Notes: generated by a model not told the origin, from the sequence alone. DNA of 64,000 nt from Anisodus tanguticus (GCA_034509755.1 CM067545.1:45501062-45565061), one strand, 5' to 3'; positions 21,641 to 33,391 are shown, counted from the first letter of the stretch. Translations and numbers: made by a program.

Positions 21641-22320
21641 ATCCCCTCTTGAAAGAGATTTTGGCGCACACACAACGTGCCTACTTTTAGCAATCTTACA
21701 GCGAAAAGATATTGCATCAGAAGAGGTAGCTTACGCTTTGTACCTTCTCTAGTTGAATACCATCGGACTTACTTACTGCGCGGTGAACGTGATGTCTTGA
21801 ACCGTCAGTGTTTAATGTAAGCCAAGACAACGGCACCAACACAATACCTTTCATTTAAACGTTTCTTCTTTTGTTCTGTCCGTTGTGGCCGTGGACACAC
21901 TTGGATTCTTAAGTGTGTTCATCTGAGGCGGCATGTCCACGCACTTAAATAGGTGATCTCCTACAAGGTATCCTACTATACCCCACTTCACAAGTGTTAG
22001 GAATCATTAAAAGTTTCTCCAACCTTAACCACAACCGTTTGAGAATCGTTAAAGGTTTGGAAGCTTAAACTTTACCCACCATGCATGTAGCACTTTAATT
22101 TCTATCATGGGAATGGCTTTGGATTCATGTTTCTTAAACAGAAATCATAATCCGAAGTGCTCTTGCTTCCACCGAAGCGCTCAACTGAACCTTTTGCAGC
22201 TTAGTTTTCCCATTGAACCATATTTTTGGAATCTCCAATCAGTATGGTTGGGTTACCACCGCAAATGTTTGTATCATTTGGGTTTTAAGCCCATTCCCCT
22301 AGACAGGCAAAACTCTTGAT
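21641..22320 (-). other. Polypurine tract and conserved 3' spacer of element B
   Basis: On the minus strand AAGAGGGGAT (21641-21650) precedes the 3' LTR. Beyond it lies the counterpart of the element A spacer (8281-8905). The stem arms are 21828-21840 and 21752-21765; relative to A, two arm bases differ but pairing is preserved through G-U. No ORF of note; the plus-strand ORF at 22107-22319 is the complement of the end of RNase H and spacer. Confidence 0.7.
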
Positions 22321-24900
22321 CTTCGGGTAGTCCCTTAGTTAAAGGGTCCGCTATTTCCTTTGATTAGTAATCAAGGGAATGACACCCGTGATGATCAACT
22401 GCCATATGGTATTATATCTCCAACAGATCCGACAGATATGTCCAGACGCCATCATCCATGCCCTTCCTAAAACCGACCGGCTAACCACAGTGTATAACTG
22501 CTGAAGGCACGGATTTCTCCCAATAAGGGACGTCCTCTAAGGAGTCGTGAAGTTACTCAACTTTTTTCATGCTTTGTTTAAAGCGATAAACTCCAATTTC
22601 ATCATGAATCGGCCGATGCAAGTTGGCTTAAAGGATTTTCCAAGACCCACCATACATATTTACTTGTGGCATTGGTGTTCTTTATATCTGATGTCCAGTT
22701 TGTATCACTGTGTTCTCCCAAAACCGCTGAACATCCAGAATACCATAATCTATAGATAAGCGAATATTTCAAATATCGTCATATTTGACTTAGATCCTTC
22801 TATCGATCATTTCCAGAATCACGATGAACCTTAGTTCAACTTATCTGCTTTGTAGGTCGATACCAGGTCGATTGTGGTGTGTAGAATACATTGAACTATA
22901 TATGACCTTCACATATCGCTCTTTGTATATTGGTGCACCATGATTCCAATCAGTTCTATGATTCATATCCATTGGTGGCTTTAACGGGACTGTCAACTAT
23001 CTCACAACTGAGTTTGGAGTTAGACCAGTCCGTTAGATGTCTTCGAATTCCCAATTCCTAAGATGTCATCTGTGATACCCATATCTTTCATATCGAGACT
23101 TTTGTTTCAATATGACTTCCACTTTAAGACTGTTGGTTTTCCAACTGTTGGCTTTCTAACTTCAGAGTCAATGTTTCTGTTATCAGATTCATTATTTCTG
23201 TATTATCTGAAACTTCCAGGACCAAAATGAAAGTTCAGGAAGAAGCCCAATAGTCCAACAAACCAAGTCTGATCCTCCCCTTCCAACTCTCCGGTTAGCA
23301 AGGTTGTTTCAACATCCATGCCACGCAAGACTGCATTGACCCTGGATGTTAAGCTATTCACAGGGGAGCACATGTACAACTAGCCTAGGCATTATACTCG
23401 TCAGTAGATCCATCTACTTTGTACTCACTTTTGAGTATCCACTTTTACAACCCAAAGGTTCTTTTCCCGGGGGAAAATCAACCATTAAACAAGTATGGTT
23501 CTATATAATTGAATTTATTTCTCTCTTTGTAGCTTCTTTCCAAAGCAGCGCTTCTGGAGATGACAATTATTTGTTAATTATCCATGGTTCGTTCTCAACC
23601 ATACAAGCTAGAAGGCTTGGAACAAGTCTTTGTCCCATCTTTGCTCCATCCCGGTTCAACATCTAGAATCCCTGAGTTCTGTAGATCTGGAATATTAAGT
23701 TCCAGATAATCAGCAACTTCCGAGTCCTGTAGCTCTGGAACGTCTGGTTCCAGACAGTCAGGCACTCGCGGCTTCTTGTTAACCTCGAGCAATTACTACT
23801 TTTTCCCTTCTTAAGGAAAGTTATCATCAAAGAATTCAGCATTCTTTGACACCACGAGGCGATAAGCACTACTGTTATTTGCAGATCCAGTGGATATGCA
23901 ATTTACAGTCTTAGGTCCAACTAGACCTGTTTCGGTATTCCAACCTCTACCAAGCCACTCCACATCACAATATTTGTATGTGAGATCATTTTCATATTTC
24001 ACATGGAGAGTTATCTTTACCCTTATGCGTAGTTCTATTGAGAATCGCATTAGCGGTAAGGATCATCTTGCCCCACATATTTTAGGCGTACGACTTTGCG
24101 CTTGGCTAACACCGTTAGACTGAGGTGAGTAATGAGCAGTCATTTAATGAACACTGCTTCACATTCTCCCCCTCTATCACTATGAATTCCTCCATCCGTA
24201 GGCTTAATTGATCTTCAACTTCTGCTTTGTAGCGCTTATCTACTTCAACAGCTTCATATTTGCTTTTCAATAAACAAAGGATACAATACGTTGTACCATC
24301 ATCAATGAAGGTCACAAAGTACTTGTCTCCCCCTTCTATTTTGTATAAACTTCAAATCACCCATGTAGGTGTGACTAAGTTCTAGAGGAATGGTGTTTCT
24401 TTCGCTATTCCTTTGACGGAACTTGGAAATGTGATTTTGCCTCTTCGCCTACCTCACATTCAGTTTGAGGGTTTATGTCGACAGAAGGCAACAATCTCAA
24501 CTTCGTTAGCTTCTGAATGACTTTCTATTTAACGTGTCCTAATCTATGATGGTATAGATGCACAGATTACAAATATATCATTCATTTAGCTACAGATATA
24601 CTGTACCATTCTTTGTAATTACAGACCTGTTAGACTAGTCTCAAACTAGCTTGACCAACAGCGTCCCTTAAACTAAGTTTGGGACATGTATCACCTCCTT
24701 TTAGAGTGATCACATTCCCTGAAGTCCGATTGAGGACGACCTCTCCAGCCCCTTTTACTTTAGAGGTGGCGCTGCTCACATAAACAACATCTTGCCCGTG
24801 GTTAGGGCGTAACCGGATCATATATGATCTGGATACTCTAGCCCACTCCAGTTGCTTTGGCAGACTGAGTGTCCAATTTCTTTTCTGCCTTTCTTTTGGC
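22321..24900 (-). pseudogene. pol: Remnant of copia pol, element B
   Basis: Read on the minus strand from right to left in map order: protease/pre-integrase traces at 24630-24821, an integrase core fragment at 24115-24315 (MTFIDDGTTYC, RYKAEVEDQLSLR), an integrase C-terminal piece at 23811-24050 (GPKTVNCISTGSANNSSAYR), a linker at 23595-23792, and RT/RNase H traces including FIALNKA near 22580. Multiple stops and shifts; no catalytic site is intact in a usable frame. Confidence 0.75.
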
Positions 24901-24960
24901 CTTCAGATCATTTAAGACCTGGAAACTCTGGCCCACCTCACTAGGTGTCTATTAATTTTC

Positions 24961-25166
24961 TTATCAAATGAATTCTGGTCCCACTCCAGTCACTCGTAGG
25001 CTTTGTACGACTGAGTGTCCAATATCATCTTATCAAATGAATTCTGGCCCCACTTCAGCCACCCGTAGGCTTTGTACGACTGAGTGTCCAATATCATCTT
25101 ATCAAATGAATTCTGGCCCACTTCAATCGCCCGTAGGCTTTGTACGACTGAGTGTCCAATATCATC
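24961..25166 (-). repeat. Tandem repeat, three 69-bp units, in element B gag
   Basis: Units 24961-25029, 25030-25098 and 25099-25166 (69, 69 and 68 bp). A diverged copy of the core (containing 'gactgagtgtcca') occurs at about 24835-24880 and another at 25578-25603, which overlaps the decayed gag frame. The unit length is 23 codons. Confidence 0.85.
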
Positions 25167-25588
25167 CTATGAAGGATCATCTGTCAAATAGTGTGACAGG
25201 TTCAACGTCTTAGAAAAGCCATTATCTTTTAGTCTTCTTCCCTTGAGATTAATGCCCAAACAATTTTTGGCGCCTACTTTAAGATTGGTAACAGGTTTCG
25301 CACAGTTAGTGGATCTCTATCCTTCGTATGTGCGAACATACTTTACACACTTTTAATAAGTACACTCAAAAGAATGGATCTTTTAAGTTTTATTTACAAT
25401 AGTCCAATCTTTAACTGGGAAGGAAGGGGATTTAATAGCTGATTTTAGAGTGTAGGAAATATAAGTTTTTAATGAAAAACACTTTCATATTCCCAGCCTT
25501 GATTTACACACTTTTAATCAGATATTAACTAAACCCATTATAGATAAGGAAGGATTATCAACTTAGACCTTTTGGATTCTGGCCCACT

Positions 25589-25942
25589 TCAGTTAGACTG
25601 AGTGTCCACATCCTCCTTACCATAATTTGGATCCTTAGTATGGGACAGATCTAGGCCTTTTGTTACATGATAGAACATCATCTTCAGCCTTCTCCTCTTG
25701 TCCCAGCTGACATCCTCCGCCTCTTGTGAGCGCTTGTTTCCACCCCCCATCGGGAGCGGTGACACCAACTTGTCCTTGATCTTTGGCCATACTAGCATGA
25801 CTATCAACAGTATCTTGAAGCTCAGCATCAGATCCAGAGATCCCTCCTTTGACGGAAACAAATTTGTAACTATCGTCAAAGAGAGAACCAAAACTAGGAC
25901 CAATCTTGAAAGCACGGTTGTCAAGAAGATAACCACATCCAT
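25589..25942 (-). pseudogene. gag: Start of copia gag, element B
   Basis: On the minus strand the frame holds RRRLKMMFYHVTKGLDLSHTKD, which aligns in pattern with the element A capsid stretch RWQQKMLFYLT...FLTEDSP. The upstream part is a different, N-terminal sequence also readable in the overlapping frame 25635-26033. Frame broken; downstream gag is replaced by the tandem repeat region. Confidence 0.55.
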
Positions 25943-25989
25943 ATTTGGTCACACACTTGTCGACCAACATCTTTCGAATCACTAATACA

Positions 25990-26003
25990 AATCTTGTCTT
26001 AAA
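25990..26003 (-). promoter_or_regulatory. Putative self-priming site of element B
   Basis: On the minus strand TTTAAGACAAGATT begins two bases after the 5' LTR end (26006). It is fully complementary to AATCTTGTCTTAAA in the 3' LTR (20756-20769 on the plus strand) and for 13 bases to the 5' LTR copy (26304-26316). No tRNA-type site is present. Confidence 0.6.
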
Positions 26004-26005
26004 AT

Positions 26006-26458
26006 TGTTGGAATATACGTAAAGCAACAACAAGAATAGTAAATAACTATTATAGTGATTGAAAGGATAAACAACAATTAGGACAACAAAACGTTATCCA
26101 TATATTGATCTTGAATGAACCTTCAACTATGGAACTTGTGTTCTAAAAACACAAGAACATGAACCGCTACACTTGTGGCTTGTATATCCGCTGAGAAGAC
26201 GAACGCTTAGAGTCCTTCGTCTGTTAAGTTAACACCTGAAACACTTAGCAATCAATTAAATAAACACAACACCACCGGCTGAGTCGAGAGATGGCTCTCT
26301 GTCTTTAAGACAAGATCGCCCCTGTATATAGGCTTTATGGAAGTGTGGACAATAGTCTACCAAGATGAAACAATAAACTATCAAGTGTGCAAAGCCTACA
26401 CAAATGATCTCTACGAAGAACACGAATAATGAAGATTGCTAAGAGAAGGATTGTTTCT
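26006..26458 (-). repeat. Truncated 5' LTR of element B
   Basis: Matches 20458-20910 closely, then stops at about 26458 where the sequence changes to 'gaggccaccagaaaaagc'. The U3 part is missing. The hairpin lies at 26286-26299. Confidence 0.85.
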
Positions 26459-26563
26459 CGAGGCCACCAGAAAAAGCAAATAACAATTACTTTTTTTTAC
26501 TCCTTCTAGCCCTCTGTTTTCCTCGAAGTAAAGCAACACAAAAGCTGCACCACCTTTCTGCTT

Positions 26564-27990
26564 TTGCAGAAGCACAACAACCACCTAATCCCCTATTTAT
26601 TTTTATTTTTTTTATCTTTTCCTGTTCGCAAACAACTCTTCGGAAATTTAATGACAGTCACAAATTTACAAGGTCTTCCCCAATTCAATTTGGGCCAGGC
26701 TTTCGTCGCATTGACTCCTCGTCGGCTTGATAATGCGTGGTATATGGATAAGGGCGTCACGTCTCACCTCACCAATAATTCAGGTAATATTCCTCAACTG
26801 CGCCAGTTACCAACTCCACAATCTATTATGGTCGGTAGTGATTATCACATTCCAATTCAAGGATTTGGCCACACTCTTACCCCACCACTGCATCCACACT
26901 TCTCTCTTAAAAACGTCCTCTATGCCCAAACATTATCAAAAATCTAATTTCTGTCATAAAATTTACCACCGATAATTCTGTCTCAATTAATTTTGACCCG
27001 TTACCGGGAAACTCCTTACACGATGCAATAGTGAGGGGGACCTATATCCGTTCCTACCCACATCCGCTCCCACCGTTTTAACAACCATATATCCCTCTAT
27101 GTGGCATAGTAAACTTGGTCATCCGGGCACATTTTTTATTATCTTAGAAACTGAAATTTAATCCAATGTAACAAAGGGAATCTTTCTCATAGTTGCTCCT
27201 CGTGTCAGTTAGGGAAACACATTAGACTACCATTTACGGCTTTTATGAGTACTACTTTCTCCCTCTTTGATATTATTCATGCTGATTTATGGACATCTCC
27301 CATAACTAGCAACTTAGGCCACAAATATTATCTGGTATTTTTGGATGATTTCTCTCACTTTCTTTGGGTTTATCCACTCAAACTCAAATCTCAAGTGTTC
27401 TCCAAATTTGTTGAGTTTCGTACACTGGTTAAAATGCATGTTGAAAAAGACATAAAATCGTTTCAATGTAATAATGGCCGAGATTTTAATAATCCCCTAT
27501 TTCATATATTTTGTGCGGCTAATGGCATGATATTTCGTTTCTCGTGCCCTCACACCTCCTCTCAAAATGGAAAAGCCGAAAGAATTCTCCGAACCATTAA
27601 TAATATGATTCGTACCCTCATTTTTCATGCGTCTCTCCCCCTACTTTTTGGGTCTATGCACTAAAAACGGTAGAACACATTCTCAAAATTTTACCTACTC
27701 GTGCGGTTCAAAATAGGACACCCACCGAAATTTTCTACTGTCGAATCCCCACCTATGATCGTCTTAGAATTTTCGATTGTTTGTATTACCCTAATATTAC
27801 ATCCATGCCCTCCCACCCACCCCCCCCACACACACACACAAATTGGCACCCCGATCTACTCCGTGCACCTTCCTAGGTTTCCCCATAAAACCATAGCTGT
27901 ACTATGAGCTTTCCACCGATAAAATCATAATTTCACACCACGTTATCTTTGTTGAGCATGTTTTCTCATTTAACAACATTAAAAAATTTT
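26564..27990 (+). pseudogene. pol: copia protease and integrase remnant, element C
   Basis: The frame 26564-26947 has WYMDKGVTSHLT at the protease site (active DSGA lost) and FSLKNVLYAQTLSKI. Pre-integrase sequence around 27100-27140 is frameshifted (MWHSKLGHPG). The frame 27245-27664 carries the integrase core: HADLW, QCNNGRDF in place of the usual DNG motif, and NGKAERILRTINNMIR with the catalytic E. The second catalytic D is N here. The C-terminal part follows with breaks to about 27990. Confidence 0.75.
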
Positions 27991-28551
27991 GAGTCACTAA
28001 TTACCAATTCCTCGAAGATTCGGACCTATCACCGCTTTTCCAACAAGAACTCGGCAGGCTGCTACTGTTCCGGCGGCGGCAGACGCACCAACTGCCACCA
28101 CCGGTAGTCCAGCCGCAGTCTCCCCTTCTCGTCCTCTCAGGTCTGCCACCTCCATTCCAGCGGCAGTCGACGTACTAGCCACCACCACTGCTCCATCAAA
28201 CCCAGGTTAGGGCATTGCCACCTCCAATAGTCTCGTCGTCCCTACCATCTCTCCGTCATAGTCACCGTTATTTGCCATCCCCACCGGTCACAGTCCCCAC
28301 CACTGTGTCTCAGTCACCTGCTGCCACCAACCCCGCCACTACACCAGTACCCGAAACCCACCTTAGCACCGATACCCGGAATAACTCAACCTCACCGCCA
28401 CACCGTCACTCCAGTCCCTACTGACCACAGTCATCATTTCCGGCAACAACCACCCAAACCCACTTTGATCTGCCCAGATCGTTGCCCCCACCCACCCCGA
28501 TGTCCTCACTAGTAACAACCAACCCACTACACTGCTCCGTCACCTACCCCC

Positions 28552-29329
28552 TAGAGATGGCAGTGGGTCCTGGACCCGGTCCAGATCCGGTGGATCCAGA
28601 TCCGTTTTATAGGATATGGATCTTTAAAATTTAGACCCGACGGATCCGGATCAAACTCGGATCCATTTCTAACGGATCAGATATGGATCTGGATCTTGTA
28701 GCTGAGATTCGTATCCGGTCCAGATCCGACCCATGGATCCATTTTTTATTAAATATATTCATAACCTAGAATGCAATTTTATAAGTATTTTCTTAAAATC
28801 TCTAAGCACATCCTTGCAAGTTTAATAATCAAAACAAGTTTAATTTATCCCTGCGTTAACTCAAAAACTAAAAAATAAAGAGGTAACTTCAATAATAAAA
28901 TCAATGTTATATTAGTGAATGACTAACAGTTAAAATTATATTCACTTCATTTGTGATGATTCCAAGCACATGCAAGTTCTGCATTGTGGAAATACTAGTC
29001 AGCATTTTCCACAACTATTGTCATTGTCCAATATTTTCAATTAATAGCTCACAATCAAAATGAGACAACGAACAAAATATCTCATATGAACATTTCAAAA
29101 TTGTAACACAGTAAACTGTTATCTAAGTAAAAATCGTTTGTCAGTTCAAAAAAAAATTCTTAGCAAGGCAAATTTTTTACATGTGGATCCAGATCCGATC
29201 CGTGGATCCGATGGATCCGAATTTGGATCTAATTTTTATGGACCCGACGGATCTGGATTCAGGTATGAAAAATAGATATGGATCTGTATCTAGTAGATCC
29301 AGTCCAGATCCGATTCGTTGCCATCCCTA
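28552..29329 (+). mobile_element. hAT-like non-autonomous transposon (MITE)
   Basis: 778 bp with imperfect terminal repeats TAGAGATGGCAGTGG and, inverted, TAGGGATGGCAACG. Flanking 8-bp copies ctaccccc (28544-28551) and ccaccccc (29330-29337) differ at one base, as expected for a hAT duplication. Both ends (28570-28740 and 29180-29310) are packed with GGATCC/AGATCCG-type motifs in both orientations, likely transposase binding sites. The ORF at 29181-29522 comes from these repeats. Confidence 0.75.
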
Positions 29330-29539
29330 CCACCCCCGCAGACAGCCCGACACTGCCCTGACACCTGTGACCCAAATCCGTTCCCACACCAAAACACCCA
29401 ACCTACCCTTGCCCCCACACACCATATGGAAACCCATGCCTAATACGGAATTTTCAAACCCAAAATCCAATTCAACCTGTCCACTCAAGCCATATCCCCA
29501 ATTCCCAAAAACCCAAAATTAGCCAAACTAGACCCCAAT

Positions 29540-31037
29540 TGGAATGCGGTCATGTATGAGAAATTTAATGCTTTAACTAAACAACACACTTGGGATTTGA
29601 TTCATATACTAGAGAGGGTGAATATGATCTGATGCATGTGGCTATTTCGTCACAACTATAGAGACAGCGGTGATCGAGAGAGATATAAGGCGAGGCTTGT
29701 GGCAAATGGTACTAATCAGCAGGAGGGTATTGATTGTGGTGAGATGTTAGTCCGGTTGTTAAACTGGCTACCATCCGCACAGTTTTGAGTATTGTTATGG
29801 GTAGGCATTGGCTGATACATCAGCTAGATGTGAAAAATGTGTTTCGTCATGGGGATTTGAAGGAAACTGTTTACATGCACCAACCGTCTGGTTTTGTCTA
29901 TCTAGCAGTCCCTCAGTATGTATGCCGTCTCCGTAAGTCACTTTATGGTTTGAAACAAGCCTCTAGAGCGTGGTATGTTCGTTTTGCACTGCACATTACA
30001 TCATGCAGATTGGTTTGTATGCAGCAAATGTGATATTCTCTATTTATTTTTCATAGAGGTAGTAGCATTGCATATTTATTATTCTATGTGGATGATACTG
30101 TGCTTACTGCCTCATCTGAGTTGTTGAAAAATGAGATCATTGCATTGCTCAAAACAGAATTTGCTATGACTGACTTGGGGAAGTTGAGCTATTTTTTGGA
30201 GATTTCAGTGATTAGATCTGCAAATGCTATATTTCTTTGTCAGCGTAAGTATACAGATGAGATTGTGTACAAGGCTAAAATGGAAAATTAAAAAATCATG
30301 CCTACTCCAATTGACTCTAAATCAAATATTAGTGCTTTGGATAGTGATCCAGTGTCAGATCCCATTCTCTACCGGAGTCTTGCAGGTGCACTACAGTACC
30401 TTAATTTCACCAGACCTGATATTGCTTATGTTGTTCAGCAAGTATGTTTATTCATGCATGCCCCCAGGGAGCCTCATTTTACTGTCCTTAAACGTATCAT
30501 TCGATATGTTAAGGGCACACTTGATTATGAACTGCATATATACCTCTCAGCACCGACTAGGTTATTGTCATATACGGATGATGATTGGGCAGGTTGTCCG
30601 GATGATCCACCTCAGGCTATTGTGTATTCTTGAGGGATAATCTCATTTCTTGGTCTGCCTAGAGAGAGGTCACATTATCCCATTCGAGTGCAAAAGCAGA
30701 GTACAAAGGTGTTGCTAATGTTGTTGCTGAGATCTGTTGGCTCCGAAACCTTCATTTGGAGCTTCAGTATCCGTTGCATAAGGCATCTTTGATTTATTGT
30801 GATAACATATCCGCTATCTATATATCTCATAATCCGGTTCAGCATCAGCGAACCAACCATATTGAGATGGACATCCACTTTGTTCGTGAGAAGGTTGCAC
30901 TAGGTCATCTCAAGGTATTGCATGTGCCCTCTTCTTATCAGTATGCAGATATATTCACAAAAGGTCTTCCTAGACAGCTATTCCTTGAATTCAGATCCAG
31001 TCTTAGCGTTTGGCCTCCTCCCGCTCAGACTGAGGGG
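29540..31037 (+). pseudogene. pol: copia RT and RNase H remnant, element C
   Basis: RT begins with a 'WNAVMYEKFNALTKQHTWDL' type block near 29541. Then come YKARLVANGTNQQ (29690), QLDVKNVFRHGDLKETVYMHQP (29820-29882) and LRKSLYGLKQASRAW. The catalytic FYVDD is intact near 30080-30097, with MTDLGKLSYFLEI following. Frame 30298-30633 continues to YTDDDWAGC. RNase H runs in 30690-31046 (SAKAEYKGVANVVAE, IYCDNISAI, HVPSSYQYADIFTKGLP). Stops at about 29632, 30033, 30291 and 30633 disable it. Confidence 0.85.
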
Positions 31038-31176
31038 GTGTATTAGAATGTGTACAAATATTATTTATCCATATTTAGTCTTATGTAATTATGGTAAATA
31101 TAGGATCCCTATTGTATAAGGATTCCACATTGTATTAATGAGAAAGGCTCCCCAAGGGAGATTAATACAATTCTAC

Positions 31177-31500
31177 AATTAATCACAATTAGTACCTTGT
31201 TAGAACAAAGTCTGCTCGGAATCATGCACTTCCCATCATACTTATTATTGACGTAATCATCTTTTCTTCTTAATAGTTCAGAAAAAAGGATATTTTGTAA
31301 AGAATGCATTTGATTCTTTTTTTTCATTTTCTTTAACATCCGCAAGAAAACAAGCAGCCTCAAGTTGATAAGATAAAGTATCAAAAACGGCTCTTGCTAT
31401 TGTTGTCTTACCTACACTCCCATGCCCCAGATCCCCATGATTCGAACACCATTGGTTTCTACCTCAAGTAGGGACTTACTTTCTCTAAATGAGTATTTAT
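31177..31500 (-). pseudogene. NB-ARC fragment of a TIR-NBS-LRR gene
   Basis: On the minus strand: SLLEVETNGVRIMGIWGMG then, after a 1-base deletion inside the P-loop, GKTTIARAVFDTLSYQLEA, then CFLADVKENEKK, and in a further frame HSLQNILFSELLRRKDDYVNN and SNKVLIV. This is the start of the NB-ARC ATP-binding domain of TNL immune receptors, which sense pathogen effectors in the cytoplasm or nucleus. The end of element C's LTR (31176) cuts it after VLIV. With the TIR fragment at 33671-33882 it represents the broken exons of one minus-strand gene. At least two shifts. Confidence 0.8.
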
Positions 31501-31840
31501 TCCCACAACATCTCGCAAAGAAGATAAAGAATAAACACTCTTGCATAATTTGAAAGAAATATAGTCGACAATCTCTGAATATTCTCTGAGTCAATCCTAC
31601 ATAAATAAGAAGATTGATGGTGGAAAATGTAAGAAAGTCAAGTATAATTAAGTATGTCATATTTTTAGTGTTTAGTGGTGTTTTAAATAGGAAACATTGT
31701 AGTCCAAGGTAATAGCAACACTCCATAGTTTAATTACCAATGTTTAATTACGAATGTTGCAAAATATGAATAGTTTAGGAGGATTTTTATGTATTCTCTG
31801 TAATTAAATTGATAGGCACTATGCCTTCTTACTGATAGAA
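31501..31840 (-). pseudogene. Remainder of TNL pseudogene, intron and exon edge
   Basis: GINTHLEKV-like coding sequence, the usual TNL stretch before the P-loop, is readable at about 31470-31500. The rest is AT-rich with no recognisable domain and probably includes the intron between the TIR and NB-ARC exons, interrupted by the solo LTR that follows. Confidence 0.4.
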
Positions 31841-31845
31841 ACATA

Positions 31846-33008
31846 TGTTGGGTACTAATGTAAAGCAGTACGGGAAGTAAATAAATATTACAAGTGTTCG
31901 AAAGGATAAACAAATAGTCAATCCTCAGAACTGCCGAAAAGTTGTTGAGTCTTGAATCTTGATAACCTGAAATCAAGAAACACTAAATCTGGATGGTTAC
32001 AACTGTGTGCTGAGTCGAGTGATTGCACTCTATCCTTAAGACAAGATTGCCCCGTATATATGCTTTTACGTTAGCGGGCAATAATCTCCCAAGATAAAAC
32101 AACACTTTAATCTCAACACTACAAAGCAAATAGGTTGAGTCTGACGAAGAAAACAAATACGAATCGACTTGCTGAAGAAATGGAAAAGGAAGGAAGAGTT
32201 TCTGTTTTAAGTCTCAACGTTTTGGACTGAATTTCAGTGTCTCTTCTATTTGTCTATGTGTATATAAATGTTGTCTCGTTTTTGCTGTCTGTTTGGGTGT
32301 TTATATTCTGTTTTGTGTATTTTTCGTGTGTTCCACAATTGAGCCAAGCCAAACATCTCAATATATAGCATGGAGGAGGGACTCCTCAACTGCCAAAATA
32401 AGGCTGTTAATGGCCATTAGTGAGGACTGTTAATGTCCATTAGAGGGTTGTTAATGGTCATTGAAGGAGGGTTGTTTATGGAGGAGTTAACAGGCAAGTA
32501 ATGACTGGTTAATGCTCCAAGATTCAACTTTCCAGAAACTCTAGGGACCAAACTGTAAATATTAAGCAATTTGGGGTCCAAAAAGATAAAGTCCCACAGC
32601 CCGTGACCCGAGCCGGACGGGACGGGCGGGCGGTGGCGGCGCGCGTGTGGGCTTAGCCTTGAACCCAAGCACATCTAGGTCCTCCCTCCTTTAAACACAT
32701 GGGATACCCCTTGGGGTCCCAAACCCTTAACCAATTTAGAGACTTATAAAGAGAGCAATTCTTCCTTTTCCCACCGATGTGGTAGATTTGTCTCACACCA
32801 TATTTTCATGCCTCAAACACCTTACTTCGTTGACCAATATCTCTTTCATTTCTCAACGAAATTTGACGATTTTTGGCCCTACGGTCATCTACCCACTTAG
32901 TAGATTATGCATGTGTGAAGAGACAAAGCCTCCAACATGCGGAACACTAGTGTTTAATTCATTAAATATGGGTGGACGCACCTCCCTGCCAAAGGCAAAT
33001 TTCCAACA
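31846..33008 (-). mobile_element. Solo LTR of an element A/B-type copia
   Basis: 1163 bp, minus orientation, starting TGTTGGAAATTTGCC at 33008 and ending at 31846. The 5-bp duplication acata is perfect (31841-31845, 33009-33013). The hairpin (GAGTG-ATTG-CACTC on the plus strand) is at 32017-32030. It splits the TNL pseudogene. Confidence 0.92.
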
Positions 33009-33313
33009 ACATATAATCAACCATCATTCTTTTTTCAGAAAAAAACAGTATTCTTAGCTCAAAGATATATTGATTTAGTTTCCACCTTTTAAATTTGGTA
33101 AATATGACAAATTTATTTAGTGTTGATTCTATTTAACTCATTTTGGAGGTATAGATTCTTTGTTCTATAGTAGAATATGTCCCAAATTTGAATGGAAATT
33201 ATTCAATTTCCCTTTTTTAATCAAAAGCAAGTATGTGTTTTTAACTCACTCATTTCGGATATCATATCCTTTTAGATTTGCGGCAGCAGTTAGGGCAGTC
33301 CTCTATCCTTGCA

Positions 33314-33368
33314 CCTTCCGCCTTCCGCCTTCCGCCTTCCGCCTTCCGCCTTCCGCCTTCCGCCTTCC
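33314..33368 (+). repeat. Microsatellite (CCTTCCG)n, about 8 copies
   Basis: Seven perfect 7-bp units plus a partial one. It generates a Pro/Ser/Phe repeat in a chance ORF. Confidence 0.9.
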
Positions 33369-33391
33369 TTCAACACCATCCTTATACTTTG

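Larger units (their letters stand above)
20458..26458 (-). mobile_element. Decayed Ty1/copia retrotransposon (element B)
   Basis: The 3' LTR is complete (20458-21640), followed leftward to rightward by the polypurine tract, the conserved spacer, RNase H, RT, integrase, gag and the inner part of the 5' LTR (26006-26458). The outer part of the 5' LTR is missing where element C begins. Protein similarity to element A is clear in places, for example MTFIDDGTTYC against the same integrase stretch in A, but the frames are badly broken. LTR sequence is strongly diverged from A, so this is a separate subfamily. Confidence 0.88.
26459..31176 (+). mobile_element. 5'-truncated short-LTR copia element (element C)
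   Basis: Protease, integrase, RT and RNase H remnants run left to right and end at a short 3' LTR (31039-31176, ending TTCTACA) preceded by the purine run CTGAGGGGG. No 5' LTR or Gag body is visible. The left end abuts the broken LTR of element B. Its end matches the short-LTR element at 16899-19812 ('ttggcctcctcccgctcagactga'). A hAT-like MITE is nested at 28552-29329. The 3' LTR adjoins NBS sequence, so the element inserted into that gene. Confidence 0.8.
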
